Shown: piece by piece, positions 11,965-22,919 of the stretch
Numbering within the stretch: the first letter of the stretch is position 1
How the letters are laid out: each line of letters begins with the position of its first letter
NCBI GenBank assembly: GCA_910589415.1
Contig: OU342636.1
Coordinates: forward strand, 5,934,437-5,998,436
Direction: 5' to 3'
Source: Malachius bipustulatus
Taxonomy: Eukaryota > Arthropoda > Insecta > Coleoptera > Melyridae
Length of the DNA stretch: 64,000 bases
The notes under the pieces: generated by a model
What the model was told of the DNA's origin: nothing
What the model saw: only the letters and a program-made list of their open reading frames with translations
Databases searched by the model: none
Translations under genes and position numbers: made by a program

Positions 11965-12812
11965 TATACAACGTGATTCTTTTAAGGCGCCCATTAGAAT
12001 ATTTTCCACTTCTAATTGAGCTAGAGATCTAAAACTTGTAACCTAGGTAACATAAACAATTACGAGTCGAAATGAAATATTAGCAAGATGGCGGCACATT
12101 TAAAAATGGCGAAAGCAATGGCCATCTTTGTTTTTTTAAATGGGACACCCCATATATTAATGCATTTTCAGATTGTCTGAGAAAATGTAATAACAATGGT
12201 GCTTATAGTTGTATTTTAAATTGAGTAGGCTATGAGTTTGAAAATCGTGATCTTCCAACTTTAAAGACATTTACCACAAAAAACGGCTCAAGATATCAGA
12301 AAACGGTTTACATGTTCCTATCTTAACTTTTCATCTGGTATCCTACTGCATAGTTGAAATGTTTATACAGGGTGAACAAAAATCTGATAATTTTCACCAC
12401 CCTGTATAAACATTCCAACTCCATAATAGGATACCTCTTTAAAAGTTTAGGGACATGTAATCCGTTTTCTGATATCTTGAGCCGTTTTTGTTGGAAATGG
12501 CTTCAAAGTAGAAAAATTGCGAGTTTCACTTGTTTATAACTCATAGCCTACTCAATTTAAACTGTAACTATAAGTACCATTGTTATCACATTTTCTCAGA
12601 CAATCTGAAAATGCAATAATGTATGGGGTGTCCCATTTAAAAAAACAAAGATGGCCATTGCTTTCGCCATTTTTAAATGTGCTGCTATCTTGGTAATATT
12701 TCATTTCGACTCGTTATTATGTATGTTGCCTAAATTCCAAAATTCAGATTCCTAGATCAACTAGAAGTCGTACTTTTTCTAATGGGCGCTTTAAAAGAAT
12801 CACCCTGTATAT
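11965..12812. mobile_element. Foldback element with a nested mini-palindrome at its centre
   Basis: The right end GTGATTCTTTTAAAGCGCCC (read in reverse complement from 12811) pairs with the left end ACGTGATTCTTTTAAGGCGC at about 11970. Arms of roughly 400 bp match in reverse complement through segments such as TTTAAATGGGACACCCCAT and GACAATCTGAAAATGCA. At the centre (12364-12412) sits a smaller palindrome, TATACAGGGTGAA ... TTCACCACCCTGTATA, which is itself bounded by the same CAGGGTG terminus. Non-coding. Confidence 0.8.
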
Positions 12813-13571
12813 CCAGCGTCGTTCGCCGCAGGTACTTAATTCTTTGACTTTAGTACTACGGACTCTCTCCAAATTCTTCCCACATCAACATTGAGTGACT
12901 TATCATAACTTTTCCACTGATTCTAAGATATTTATGACCCAATAAATTACCGTATTTGTATGAAACAAATTTAAGATACTTTCATTAAAAATAGACCATT
13001 ATTGTAAGCACTTTTATTTCATTACACTTTAGGGATTAAAAATAGACCAGCAGGTCTAGCTTATTTCACCGCCTAATACCCAGTGAGTCTCCTAGTTGCG
13101 CCTTGCCTTCCAGACGCTCTTCACTTTCCCGGAATTTATATCCCCACTTTTCTTCATTTTGTGTATTCTGGAAATTAACTTGATCAGATCAGTGACTCCA
13201 TCTGGTAACAAAATCTTTCCATGTCGCATTTTCTTTCCCTGTATTTTCTACATTTTCTTTCCCTGTATTTTCTACTACAGTAATTCACATTTCAATAACT
13301 CTATACTAACGATTTCTGTTTTTACTCGATACTACTAGAGGTCGAGCGCGTACCATTCTCATATTATAATTTTATATTTCATACTTCCTGTTTCAGCCTC
13401 GACAGCTTGTGAAATTACTTTTATTTATTTGATTCTATAAATCGACACACTTAACTAGTTTAGGTATATATCCATTTCAATACTTGATTCATGTTATCAT
13501 GGACTTCGAATAGAAGGACATGATCAAAAAAAAATTTTTCTGTAGAGGCTAGGGGTCGGTATATTTCAGAA
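12813..13571. other. Intergenic with a 24-bp tandem duplication
   Basis: A 24-bp unit containing TTTCTTTCCCTGTATTTTC is present twice in tandem at about 13228-13275. No gene is recognised. The 5' edge of the following retrotransposon is not defined by an LTR, so its start within 13500-13571 is uncertain. Confidence 0.45.
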
Positions 13572-16500
13572 TTGAACAGTGTTACTGACTCTAGTACAGA
13601 AGGCAGTGATAGTAATTTTAATAATCAAAAAGTGGTTTGGACAGTAAAAAATACTGTTGTAAACTCAATAGAGTGGTTTGAACTAATCAAAATTAATGAC
13701 TGTCTAATAAACTTGAAAATAGACACTGGAAGTGATGTCAACATTTTAAACCGTGATGATTTTGATTGTCTTAAAATTAGTGTGGAGAAACTTTCAAATG
13801 TAGAATCGTTTTTGTCTTCATTCTCGGGACATAAAATAAATAATATACTTGGACAAATTTATTTATGCTGCTCATATAACGGTAAAAGGAACAAACTTCT
13901 ATTCTATATTTTAAACGAAAGTATGCCTAAATCCATTTTAGGTTTAAGCGCGGCAGAACATTTTAACATAATTAAAACTAAAATAGTGACTGAAATAATA
14001 AACAGAGACAATACGTTAAATGAAATCCTAGATGTCAACAAAAATGTGTTTTCGGGAATCGGGTGTGTGAATAAAGAGTGCAAGATTACTCTGAAATCAA
14101 ATGCTGAACCGAGCGTATGTGCCGCTCGAAAAATACCTATAGCTTTGCGGGATAGAGTCAAGAAAAAACTTGATGAGTTGGTATCACAAAAAATTTTGGT
14201 GCCTGTAACTGAACCAACAGACTGGGTCAATCCTATAGTGGTGGTCCCCAAAAGCAACGGTGACATCCGAATTTGCATGGATCCTCGTAACCTTAATAAA
14301 TATGTGAAGAGGGAATTTTTTGAAATACCAACGTATGATTGTTGATCTTCACAATTATCTGGAGCAAAGGTTTTCAGCTTACTAGATGCATCTTCGGCAT
14401 TTCTACAGATTCCATTGGAAAAAGAAAGTTCCCTACTATGTACGATAGCAACAAGCTTTGGAAGGTTTTTAGGAAGCTATTTGAGATTGCCATACGGGCT
14501 TACTTCTGCACCTGAAATATTTCAACATTTTATACATGAGATGTTGAGTGGTCTTCCTGGGATAATAGCATACTTCGATGACATTTACTTTATGGAAGCA
14601 CCATTGAAGAACATCATCAAAGGATAAGCCTAGTATTGGAGAAAATCAGAAAGAGTGGCATGACCTTAAATTTGGAAAAGTCCAAATTTTGTGTACCTAA
14701 AATCAAGTTCCTTGGACATGAAATTAGCGGCAGTGGTGTTTCACCGGATCAAAATAAAGTAGTAGCAATTAGAAACATGTCATCTCCAAAGGATAAAAAG
14801 GAACTGCAACGATTTTTAGGTATGGTAGTATATTTAGCTAAGTTTATACCTAACTTATCACAAGCGACGAGTCAATTGAGAAAATTACTTAGTGAAAAAG
14901 TAGAGTGGATATGGACACAAACTGAAGAAAACAGCTTTAAACATATCAAAGAATTGCTTGCTGCAGATGTAACGTTAACCTATTTCAATCCTGAAAAACA
15001 AGTAACTCTGTCTGTTGATGCGAGTCCATATGGCATTGGTGCTGTCATAGCTCAAGAGAATAAACCGGTGGAGTTTTCTTCAATTTCTTCATTTACCTCT
15101 CCGTTACAACCATATTACACAGACTCAGCAGCGTTACAACCATATTGATAAGGAATTGTTGGCGTTGGTGTTTAGCTGCGAACGTTTCCACTATTACCTA
15201 TATGGTAGAAGATTCAAACTTGAAACAGACCACAGACCTCTGATTGGTCTATTAAAGAAACCAATTGATGATATGTCGCCAAGAATACAAAGATTAACTT
15301 TGAAATTGTTACGATATCAATTTGAACTTGAATACGTACCTGGAAAAAACTTACAGGTGCCGGATACATTAAGCAGAAGTCCTACAAAAGACACAATGAA
15401 TACCAATTATTTGGATGATAATCTACGTGTATTTTCAGTAATCTCGACCTCAACTGAAAATGAGAAAAGACTCCTACAAGCAATTGAAGAAAATGAAACA
15501 CTGAAGAAAATTAAGTATTATACACTTAATGGTTGGCCACAGCACAAAAGCAGTATCAGTCCACCTTCAGTTAAGAAGTATTGGCATATTCGCAGCGAAA
15601 TCTTCATGCATAAGAATATCATCTTCTATCAAAAAAGATTAGTAGTCCCAGAGGCCTTAAAAGATGAATTTTTAAATCTTATCCATCAATCACACCAAGG
15701 AGTAGTATCCTGTAAGAAGAGAGCACAACAGGCTGTGTATTATCCTGGAATTACTTCCGATATTGAGAAATTGGTACTTAATTGTTCCGTTTGCCAAATG
15801 TACTCCAAAAGTAATCAAAAAGAACAATTAAAAAGTCATAAACCATCTGACTTACCGTGGGAGAAGATTGGAATTGATTTCATGCATGTGGAAATGGCTG
15901 ATTATATAGTCATTGTAGATTATTTTAGCAAGTTTACCATAGTAAACAAACTGGCGAGCAAAAATTCATCGACTGTTATATCATCCTTGAAAAATGTATT
16001 TACGTTATATGGCCTTCCATTGGAAATTTTTTCAGATAATGGTCCACCCTTTAACTCGCGAGAATTTCAAAATTTCTCAAGGAAATATGATATAAATTTA
16101 CCAACATCAAGCCCACTATATCTAAAGAGCAACGGAATGGTCGAAAGGACCATACAAACGGTGAAAGAATTGTTTGTCAAGGCGTATAGAGATAAAGAAG
16201 ATCCATTTCTTGCTGTATTGAACTACAATACAACACCAAAACAAGACCTTCCATCTCCTTCTATTTTACTAATGGGTAGATGCCTGAGAACTACGCTTCC
16301 TGTAAATAAAGAAATATTAAAACCAAAATATTCAACAAAGGGAATCAAGGAAAAACTTAGATCAAAACAAAGTAAACAACAGTGTCGATATAATAAAACA
16401 ACAAAACATTTACCCGAACTTGCAAAAGGTCAAAAAGTGTTAGTTCAAGATGGTGTTCGAAACTGGAAACCTGGTCATGTAGTAAATATAAACAGACCAA

Positions 16501-16789
16501 GAGACTATACTGTTCAAGTAAATGACACCAACTATAGACGAAACAGAATGAAGACCGTATAAAACAGAGTTTGAGGAAGATGAGAATGAGAAACAAGAAA
16601 ACGAGCAAGAAACTAAAACTCGGATAAAGCATGAATCTCCTATTAGAGAGGAAAGAAGAGTTATTGAAAGAGAACAAGAAGTGAAAAAAGATCAAGAAAC
16701 AGAAAGCAAAGAAACAGAAAAAACTGAAAGATGTGCTTACACAAGAAGTGGTAGAATAAGTAAACGTCCTAAGAAGTTTGATCTTTGAA
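13572..16789 (+). pseudogene. Ty3/gypsy pol (protease, RT, RNase H, integrase), broken by stops and frameshifts
   Basis: Domains in order: aspartic protease with IDTGSD near codon 52; reverse transcriptase with VVVPKSNGDIRICMDPRNLN, FSLLDASSAF, LRLPYGLTSAPEIF and the catalytic YFDD at about 14570; RNase H with SVDASPYGIGAV and TDHRPL; integrase with the HH-CC zinc finger (CSVCQ), DFM, SDNGPPF and NGMVERT giving D-D-E. Breaks: TGA at 14343; a frameshift near 14590-14605; a frameshift near 15100-15150, where a 15-bp segment is duplicated; and another near 16550, after which a Glu/Lys-rich tail ends TRSGRISKRPKKFDL at 16789. There is no gag and no 5' LTR. It would have made the enzymes for reverse transcription and insertion; this copy is inactive. 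Minus-strand frames overlapping it are shadows. Confidence 0.9.
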
Positions 16790-16916
16790 TAATAATTTGT
16801 TTTTCTGCATGTTAATTTAGTATGCATGTAATTATCTTTTTGCTGGTAAAAATTTATTTTATTTTGTTTAATATTAACATTAATTATTGTAAACAATACC
16901 ATAATAATGTACTCTG

Positions 16917-16928
16917 TTAAAAGGGGCG
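16917..16928 (+). promoter_or_regulatory. Polypurine tract next to the 3' LTR
   Basis: A purine-rich stretch (AAAAGGGGCG) lies immediately before the TGTGACG that opens the 3' LTR. This is the position where the plus-strand primer of LTR retrotransposons is found. Confidence 0.6.
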
Positions 16929-17098
16929 TGTGACGTATGTGATTTGGTAACCTTGGCAATAACGCCATTTTGTCAGTTCCAAAAACACAGTTCCGACCCA
17001 ACGTCATGCTCGTAAAGTGTTACCTTTTATTTATGTAATTTACCTAGTTTAAATAAAACATATATTAATAATCATCTTAATTAAATAAGAACATTACA
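16929..17098 (+). mobile_element. 3' LTR of the 13.5-kb Ty3/gypsy element
   Basis: Starts TGTGACGTATGTG and ends AACATTACA (TG...CA), about 170 bp, directly after the polypurine tract and 140 bp after the pol stop codon. It contains AATAAAACA near 17050, a candidate poly(A) signal. No matching 5' LTR was found upstream, so the element is 5'-truncated and boundaries rest on this single copy. Confidence 0.65.
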
Positions 17099-17699
17099 GG
17101 GAGGACGGACTCATAGGTGAAAAGAATCACAACAATGTGCAAAAACGAAATCAATTTATTTATTCAAATTAATAATTCAAAATATCGTGAACCGATTGTA
17201 TTTTCTTGGTCTTCCGGATGGCACCGAGTTCACCTATCGCAAGGGGTGTCTGGGTCAAGGTTATCGCTCCAGCTGGTCGCCTGAGGCCGTCAGGTCGCTA
17301 CAAAAACACACAACAATAAAAGATTAAATGCTCCTACCCGTGGAGCGTCTGTCGCATGGGAGTGAGAGAGATAGGAACACCTCGGTTGGTGTCGATATCC
17401 AGATAAGGTTTTTGCTAACAAAAGATCTCTCGATGCCGGAATTCATAAATAAAAACTGGCATTTTTATTAAGGCGGTAATAATTTTGAAATGAAATAAAA
17501 AGGGAGTTTGATTCTATTTCTGTTGTAAATTCAATATAATTCCTTATTGAAATAGCAATGCTCTATGGCGTTTTAATTACTTAAAATTGATTATCTTCAT
17601 TAAAAATGAAATTATTTACAAATAGAATAAAATAAGTAGGAATAAAATCTCCGCCACCGTATAATTGATCAGCATTCAACTCTACGATATACGGAGGAT
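17099..17699. other. Intergenic, no feature recognised
   Basis: AT-rich with one GC-richer patch at 17200-17420. No gene or repeat is assigned. Confidence 0.4.
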
Positions 17700-18415
17700 T
17701 TTATTTTAATTAATAAATAAAATAACGAAGGTAGGTCGAATGAGTATATAATAAAGCACATAAAGTGCAATTATAATAGCCTGTTAGGTGGGGTCGGAGA
17801 ATTTGGCAGTGCCCGAAACTCCAACGTATAGAGTTTTCCACATCCAACAGCAGAGCCAGCCAGAGTACCAGAACAAGCACAGACACGTGTTTCGCTCTAC
17901 TGGGAGCTCATCAGTGTGCTGCATCTGGAGTATCCGGAAGGATGCTGCTGGATGAATGGAAGTTGGCTTATCATAAGTCAAGAATTAATATGGATCTCCG
18001 TGTGGTGTAAAATGGAGCGACATCAAGCGGTCAGTCTAAAGAACTAACCGTGAGTTCACTCTATAGTATATTGCAGTTTCAGGCGCCAACAATGCTAGAC
18101 ATTGACAATCATGAATAAGAAAAATAAGGCAAGTATACTCAACGATTAATTAATAAATAAAATAACGAACGTAGGTCGAAGGTTGTTCTGGTACTCTGGC
18201 TGGCTCTGCTGTTGGATGTGGAAAACTCTATACGTTGGAGTTTCGGGCACTGCCATCATGACAACTGTTAGAGGAATTCTCCGACCCCATCTAACAGGCT
18301 AGTAATTGCACTTTATCTTTATGTGCTTTATTACGAGTATATACTCATTCGATCTACCTTCGTTATTTTATTTATTAATTAATCGTTGAGTATACTTGCC
18401 TTATTTTTCTTACTT
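17700..18415. mobile_element. Inverted pair of hammerhead-bearing retroelement copies
   Basis: The segment 17704-17875 is repeated in reverse complement at about 18180-18385 (shared: CAACGTATAGAGTTTTCCAC, GGGTCGGAGAATT, GTGCAATTA). The right copy has a 25-bp insertion near 18257. A further block, 18118-18180, is the reverse complement of 18350-18415. The left copy carries a full hammerhead ribozyme on the minus strand (17868-17928) directly upstream of the shared part. The copies point away from each other. Known relatives are the pseudo-LTRs of Penelope-like elements, which carry such ribozymes. No RT is present, so this is a non-autonomous or truncated insertion. Confidence 0.65.
17868..17928 (-). 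ncRNA. Type I hammerhead ribozyme
   Basis: On the minus strand: outer stem I CCAGA/TCTGG, inner stem I AGCACA/TGTGCT, core CTGATGA, stem II GCTC/GAGC with loop CCAGTA, core GAAA, minimal stem III CAC/GTG closed by A-U, and cleavage after the C of GTGTC. Every conserved core base of the hammerhead is present. Stem III is a self-complementary ACACGTGT, as in small retroelement ribozymes that act more efficiently as dimers. It would self-cleave RNA to give a 5'-OH end starting TGTGCTTG. Activity is inferred from the secondary structure only. Confidence 0.85.
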
Positions 18416-18610
18416 CTGATTTTATTTTAGTCTAGCCGACTAGATCTTCCATGTGCAGCATACATAGAAGATCTCGACCGGTGACTTGGCGCTAGAGCAA
18501 CATTCTAACGTCCAGGGAAAAGAAGTGACACCGCTCCAGAACAATTAAATCAGGGCAGGGCAACATGCTACCACTGGATTTGCGTTCGATATCCCGCAGG
18601 GCGCGCTCTG
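18416..18610. other. Unassigned sequence between the hammerhead element and an open frame
   Basis: Moderate GC, includes TTGGCGCTAGAGC near 18488. No feature can be assigned. Confidence 0.3.
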
Positions 18611-18970
18611 GTGAATCACCTGGAGGAAGGGGAACTTCCTAGCTCCAGCGTGAACTTGGATGAATTCCGCGCAACGTGCGAGATTCGGGATCGGATTAAA
18701 AGTACATCAGTGGAGGAGCAAGATTCCAACACTTTGTTCCTTTGGGAGGATTCCGAGAGCTATCAACAGAATATCAAAGGTCAACTTCCTAAGACGTCTG
18801 CATTCGCTCTCCTCTGTTCGTTCTTCGTCCGCTGGTTTTATAGCCGGTCTTCTCGTAAACAACGCCGTGTTATCGGTGCGCGTCCCTTTTTTGCCTATTG
18901 CTTCTTCATAGCAATAACAACATTCCTTTATTTAAATCGAAATATTAATAATTTTACCAGTGACGCCTAG
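18611..18970 (+). CDS. Unrecognised open frame of 119 codons
   Basis: The first 65 codons are acidic and hydrophilic (for example VNLDEFRATCEIRDRI, then EEQDSNTLFLWEDSE). The rest is hydrophobic with a basic patch (SSRKQRR) and a possible membrane segment near the C-terminus. Base composition is richer in GC than the surroundings, so it could be a fragment of a gag-like or host gene, but I recognise no family. A short segment, CGTAAACAACGCCGT, within it is repeated at about 18995. It may be non-coding. Confidence 0.2.
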   Translation: MNHLEEGELPSSSVNLDEFRATCEIRDRIKSTSVEEQDSNTLFLWEDSESYQQNIKGQLPKTSAFALLCSFFVRWFYSRSSRKQRRVIGARPFFAYCFFIAITTFLYLNRNINNFTSDA

Positions 18971-19930
18971 TCTACTTACAGACTAGTTTCTGACCGTAAA
19001 CAACGCCGTTTTATCTCTTAAGTTGGCTTGGCTTCGGTTTCTTATCGGTTACTACCTTTTTTTTTTATCGAATATTAATATTAAACATTCTATAAAATAC
19101 AAACGAATCGAATTTTGTATTTTTCAATTAAAAATTAATTTATTATTACTTTATTAAATTAATTGTTTGATTCGACGTTGCGGCGTCGTGACGCTTGACG
19201 TAACGTCACAATGGTTATGGGTATCTAATAACTTCTGAAAGCTTCATCTAACTGCGACTGAACAGATACGCAACTAAAAACGCGAAAAAGCACTTGCGCG
19301 CGTCTAGCTTTAGCTGACCGCAGCAGATCGGTACACTCCATTTAAGAATAATTACTATTATTAACTGATTATTATTAACATAACTGATACTTCACAAGTG
19401 TTATGAAAAATGCTTACAGAATAGCGGACTGCTATTCTGAAATAGTGGAGAACTGTAACAATTTATGAATATCGTCATAACTTAATAGCCAAGACACGAT
19501 GTTCGCCAGATACAGGATTGTAGGTATTTTTTAGGCTAAGGATAGGACACCATATTGTAATAACACAACTAAAATTAATATATTTAAAAAATTGTAAATA
19601 TTACCTGTATTCTGGAAAACAATGTAGAAAAATTTAAATAAAGGGGAATATGTAAAATTTTCTCCGTAGTACTCTAGCGTCACCTCCCTATAAGTTTCTT
19701 CCATTACGAATCAAATCAAAGCTACCGGAGTCCCAGCAGCAAACCTGGACGCAAGTTGTACCACATCTGCAGAGGAGGGGATAAATAACGGTGAATAGAA
19801 AACGTTAGGATATTACTTATTAGTGTCTATTGGTTTATTAACAATTATTATCTTACATGATAGAACTATTGTATAAGTAGTTATTTTATTATACAGTACT
19901 TAAGGGCTATTTGTTATTGCAGTTACGTCA
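18971..19930. other. Intergenic, no feature recognised
   Basis: AT-rich, no long frame, no repeat assigned apart from the short direct repeat near 18995 that echoes 18853. Confidence 0.4.
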
Positions 19931-19932
19931 TA

Positions 19933-20805
19933 TACAGGGTGGGCCACGGAATACGAAACGGAAGATTATGGCCGTGTCTCTGGATTTTAGGATCTTTTTA
20001 TTTTTGGAGTGAATAGAGACCCGGCAAAGGTACGTTTTAAAATTATATTCATAATGTACAGGAGGTCCCAAAAGCATAAAACATATCAAAGTTATGCTTT
20101 TTTTTAAATGGAATGCTCCTATGTTATTGCATTGTTAGATTGTCTGAAAAGAGAAAATAAGATTGGCTTTTACAGTTGGTGCTTAAATTCAGAAGTTTTT
20201 GAGTTATAAACAAGTGAAAATCGTCATTTTTCAAGTTCATGGCCCTGTACAACGAAAACGGCTGAAGATAGAGAAAAACGGCTTACATGTCCCTATTTTA
20301 ACTTTCCATGTACTATCCTACGATGTAGATGAATTGTTTATACAGGGTGATAAAAAATTTGAAAAATTCTGAGATTTCTCCACGCGTCACCAAATAAAAA
20401 AATCAAAGAAAGCACAAATGTTTCTATACCATAGGATAGTACATAAAAAGTTAAAATAGGGACATGTAAGCCGTTTTTCTCTATCTTCAGCCGTTTTCGT
20501 TGTACAGGGCCTTGAACTTGAAAAATGACGATTTTCACTTGTTTATAACTCAAAAGCTTCTGAATTTAAACACCAACTGTAAAAGCCAATCTTATTATCT
20601 TTTTCCAGACAATCTAAAAATGCAATAACATAGGAGCATTCCATTTAAAAAAACATAACTTTGATATGTTTTATGCTTTTAGGACACCCTGTACATTATG
20701 AATATAATTTTAAAACGTACGTCTGCCGGGTCTCTATCCACTCCAAAAATAAAAAGATCCTAAAATCCAGAGACACGGCCATAATCTTCCGTTTCGTATA
20801 CCGTG
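19933..20805. mobile_element. Foldback element (FB-A), left arm, centre and most of right arm, split by the provirus
   Basis: Left end TACAGGGTGGGCCACGGAAT at 19933. The outer arm 19933-20055 is matched in reverse complement by 20696-20805. Between them lies a nested palindrome (about 20057-20690) bounded by TGTACAGG...CCTGTACA-type ends, with another CAGGGTG terminus at its centre (20340). The right arm stops at CGTG (20802-20805), where the provirus LTR begins. The missing terminus, CGTGGCCCACCCTGTATA, is found after the provirus at 41204-41222, proving the interruption. Confidence 0.85.
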
Positions 20806-21209
20806 AATTACGTATGTGCCCTTTTCCAAAGTATTTTTAAAAAACAATTTTAAAGTTTTAAAATACTTTATTAAAAAAAGACAAATAACTAACTTATAAA
20901 ACTACGTTGAATTACGAATGCAGAAGCCAATGTTAAAGACTTGCCAGCAAATTCATAACTGCCTGTTGTCTTGTTCATTTCAAGCCAAGAGGTCGTTACT
21001 CAAAGTAACCTGAGATAACTGTTTGTTTGCTGGAGTTGCTAGCAAGCAGTTTCTAGAAAGATACAAGGCTAAAGGATGATGCAATACTCCCTAAGTATGA
21101 AATTATAATAATAAATGCAAGTTTGCTAAAAGTTACCCTAGAGTACATATAGTGTAAAAAGTATATATCTATAATTAAAAATAATACATAACTTAGTCTA
21201 TACGTAACT
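20806..21209 (-). mobile_element. 3' LTR of the errantivirus-like provirus
   Basis: 404 bp, bounded by AATTACGTATG at the low-coordinate side and ATACGTAACT at 21209. The adjoining PPT candidate on the minus strand is GGCATGGAGG (21210-21219 in plus coordinates). Matches 38324-38683 plus 41145-41203 of the 5' LTR with few differences, mainly around 21150. Confidence 0.85.
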
Positions 21210-21233
21210 CCTCCATGCCAAAAAGAGCAAAAT

Positions 21234-22781
21234 TTACACTCTGTTTAAATTTTGCATCGAAATGTCATTTATATTCATTGGTTTTTGGACTTCTTCCTGT
21301 TTCGTCTTAATGACTAACTTAAATATTAAGTACATGATTAACATAGCTAAAAGTAAATATAATATGATTGTCCACACACTGATATTATTAGCATGAATTT
21401 TAGGCACTATTATATCATTAAGTTTTTCTTTATTTTGATTCATATTGGTCACAATTTCTTTAAGTTCATCCAAATTTATGTCTTCTAATTGAATCATTGG
21501 ATTGTCTTTAGGGTCATCTGGTTTGGGGATTATCACTTTTATATTGGGAACACTGACGTACCTTTTGGGCACCGTAGGGTTGTGATAGATTCTGATGACT
21601 TCATGTTGTAGTTTCAGGAAGCAGTTCTCAGATAGCGTGATGAGGTAATTGCCTTGAAGGGCTGATTTGTCTTCGTCCTGGTCGCAAACTGTGGTTACGG
21701 TGGTTTCCTTTGGAAATATGGCTATCCATTTGTTTTCGGTAGCTTTTTGTATTTTTGTTTGAGTCACATTGACATCGATAGGGCTACAATTGTCGTACTT
21801 GTTGGAATACAGCAGGAGCTGGACTTCACAGGGGCTTCCCTCGTTGACGGCATTGTTATTCATTGAATGACATATAAATTCTTCGGGAACAACTTCTAAG
21901 CATATTTCGTTTGAGAACCCAAATTTTCGCTCATTCAGGAAAAGGTATTTATTTTTGGGAATAATCATTTGGAAGTGGTCGACGGATTTTACCGGGAAAG
22001 AGAATAAATGATATTAAGTATACGAGTCAGGTTCTAAGATCGGTATTTCTATAATAAAGACAATCTCGTTCAGCTTAGAATAAGCTTTGACGACAGCTAT
22101 TTTCTCAAATAAGAGAATATTGTCCTTTGTAATTTCAAATGGCATTTTATTAATTTTTATTAGTGGATGGATGTTGATTAACTCGTCTAGGGGCTCATCT
22201 GGATCTATTATGCTTGCATGTAAGGTATTTAATTTAGCAAAAGTTATAGCATTTTCTAGAGTCATTAGAATTTGTTGTATCGTATTGATTGCCACTAGTA
22301 ATTATTGATTAAATATAGCATTGAAGTTTACCATTTGGTAGGTACTCGCATCTCGAATGCTGGTATCTTTCATTTGTTGTTCCATTTGCATTATTCTACT
22401 CTCCATTACTAATTGATTGTGAAGTAATTTAACAGAAGTTTCATTAAATTTCTTGATAGCATTTTCTTTTAATGAAATTTGATTTTCTGTTAACAATTTT
22501 AATTTGTTTTGATTATCGCTTAGTTGTTGGATAGCATTGTCATATTTTTCTGCGTCTGACGCATCTAAATTCCCAGTTATTGCTTTAAATATACTGCCTA
22601 GACCGTTAACAAGTCCTCTAGGTTTTCTAAGGTGATTATTTTCAGGAATGATTTGTTGAAACTTTTTACTAGTTCTCGTTATGAGGTCTTCTACAAGATA
22701 TTGATAGTTAAACATTTCCTGAGAGTATTCTTTTCCAAATTGGGTATTATTCATGGAACTATTTAGTCTAAGATAATTTTA
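21234..22781 (-). pseudogene. env of the errantivirus-like provirus, main part; two in-frame stops
   Basis: The frame enters from the array border at 22781 and continues through 22754-22302 and 22295-22014 to 21968-21234. In-frame TAA codons lie at 22302-22304 and 22014-22016; downstream sequence stays in the same frame. A furin-type site RKPR followed by a Gly-rich hydrophobic fusion-peptide-like stretch lies at about 22610-22625. The coiled-coil-like heptads after it suit a class I fusion protein. A single hydrophobic transmembrane segment is at about 21315-21385 with a short basic cytoplasmic tail. These are features of gypsy Env and baculovirus F proteins, which mediate membrane fusion. 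The N-terminal part of env lies on the far side of the 315-bp array. This copy cannot make full-length Env. Confidence 0.85.
22770..22781. repeat. Target-site duplication, left copy, of the 315-bp array
   Basis: TAAGATAATTTT immediately precedes the first array unit. The identical 12 bp lies at the other end, 31723-31734. It falls within the env coding frame. Confidence 0.8.
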
Positions 22782-22832
22782 ACAAAAAGATGAACGACAT
22801 ATCGTAAAACGATACGTCATTCATTGATTTCA

Positions 22833-22919
22833 TGCTGTGAGTCAGGGGTGGAAATTGTAGACACGTGTTTCGTCCTAATTGGGACTCTTCAGTACAATGT
22901 ATCTTGCTAACACACAGCA
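22833..22919 (-). ncRNA. Type I hammerhead ribozyme, first of 15 in the left block
   Basis: Same structure as the right-block copy at 27660-27746, on the minus strand. Further copies follow every 315 bp, with starts at 22833 + 315n for n = 0 to 14 (last 27243-27329). Confidence 0.88.

Noticed and set aside
16357..17007. 216-codon minus-strand frame overlapping the end of the first gypsy pol
   Set aside because: Phe/Leu/Ser-rich shadow of the Lys/Glu-rich pol tail; no domain.
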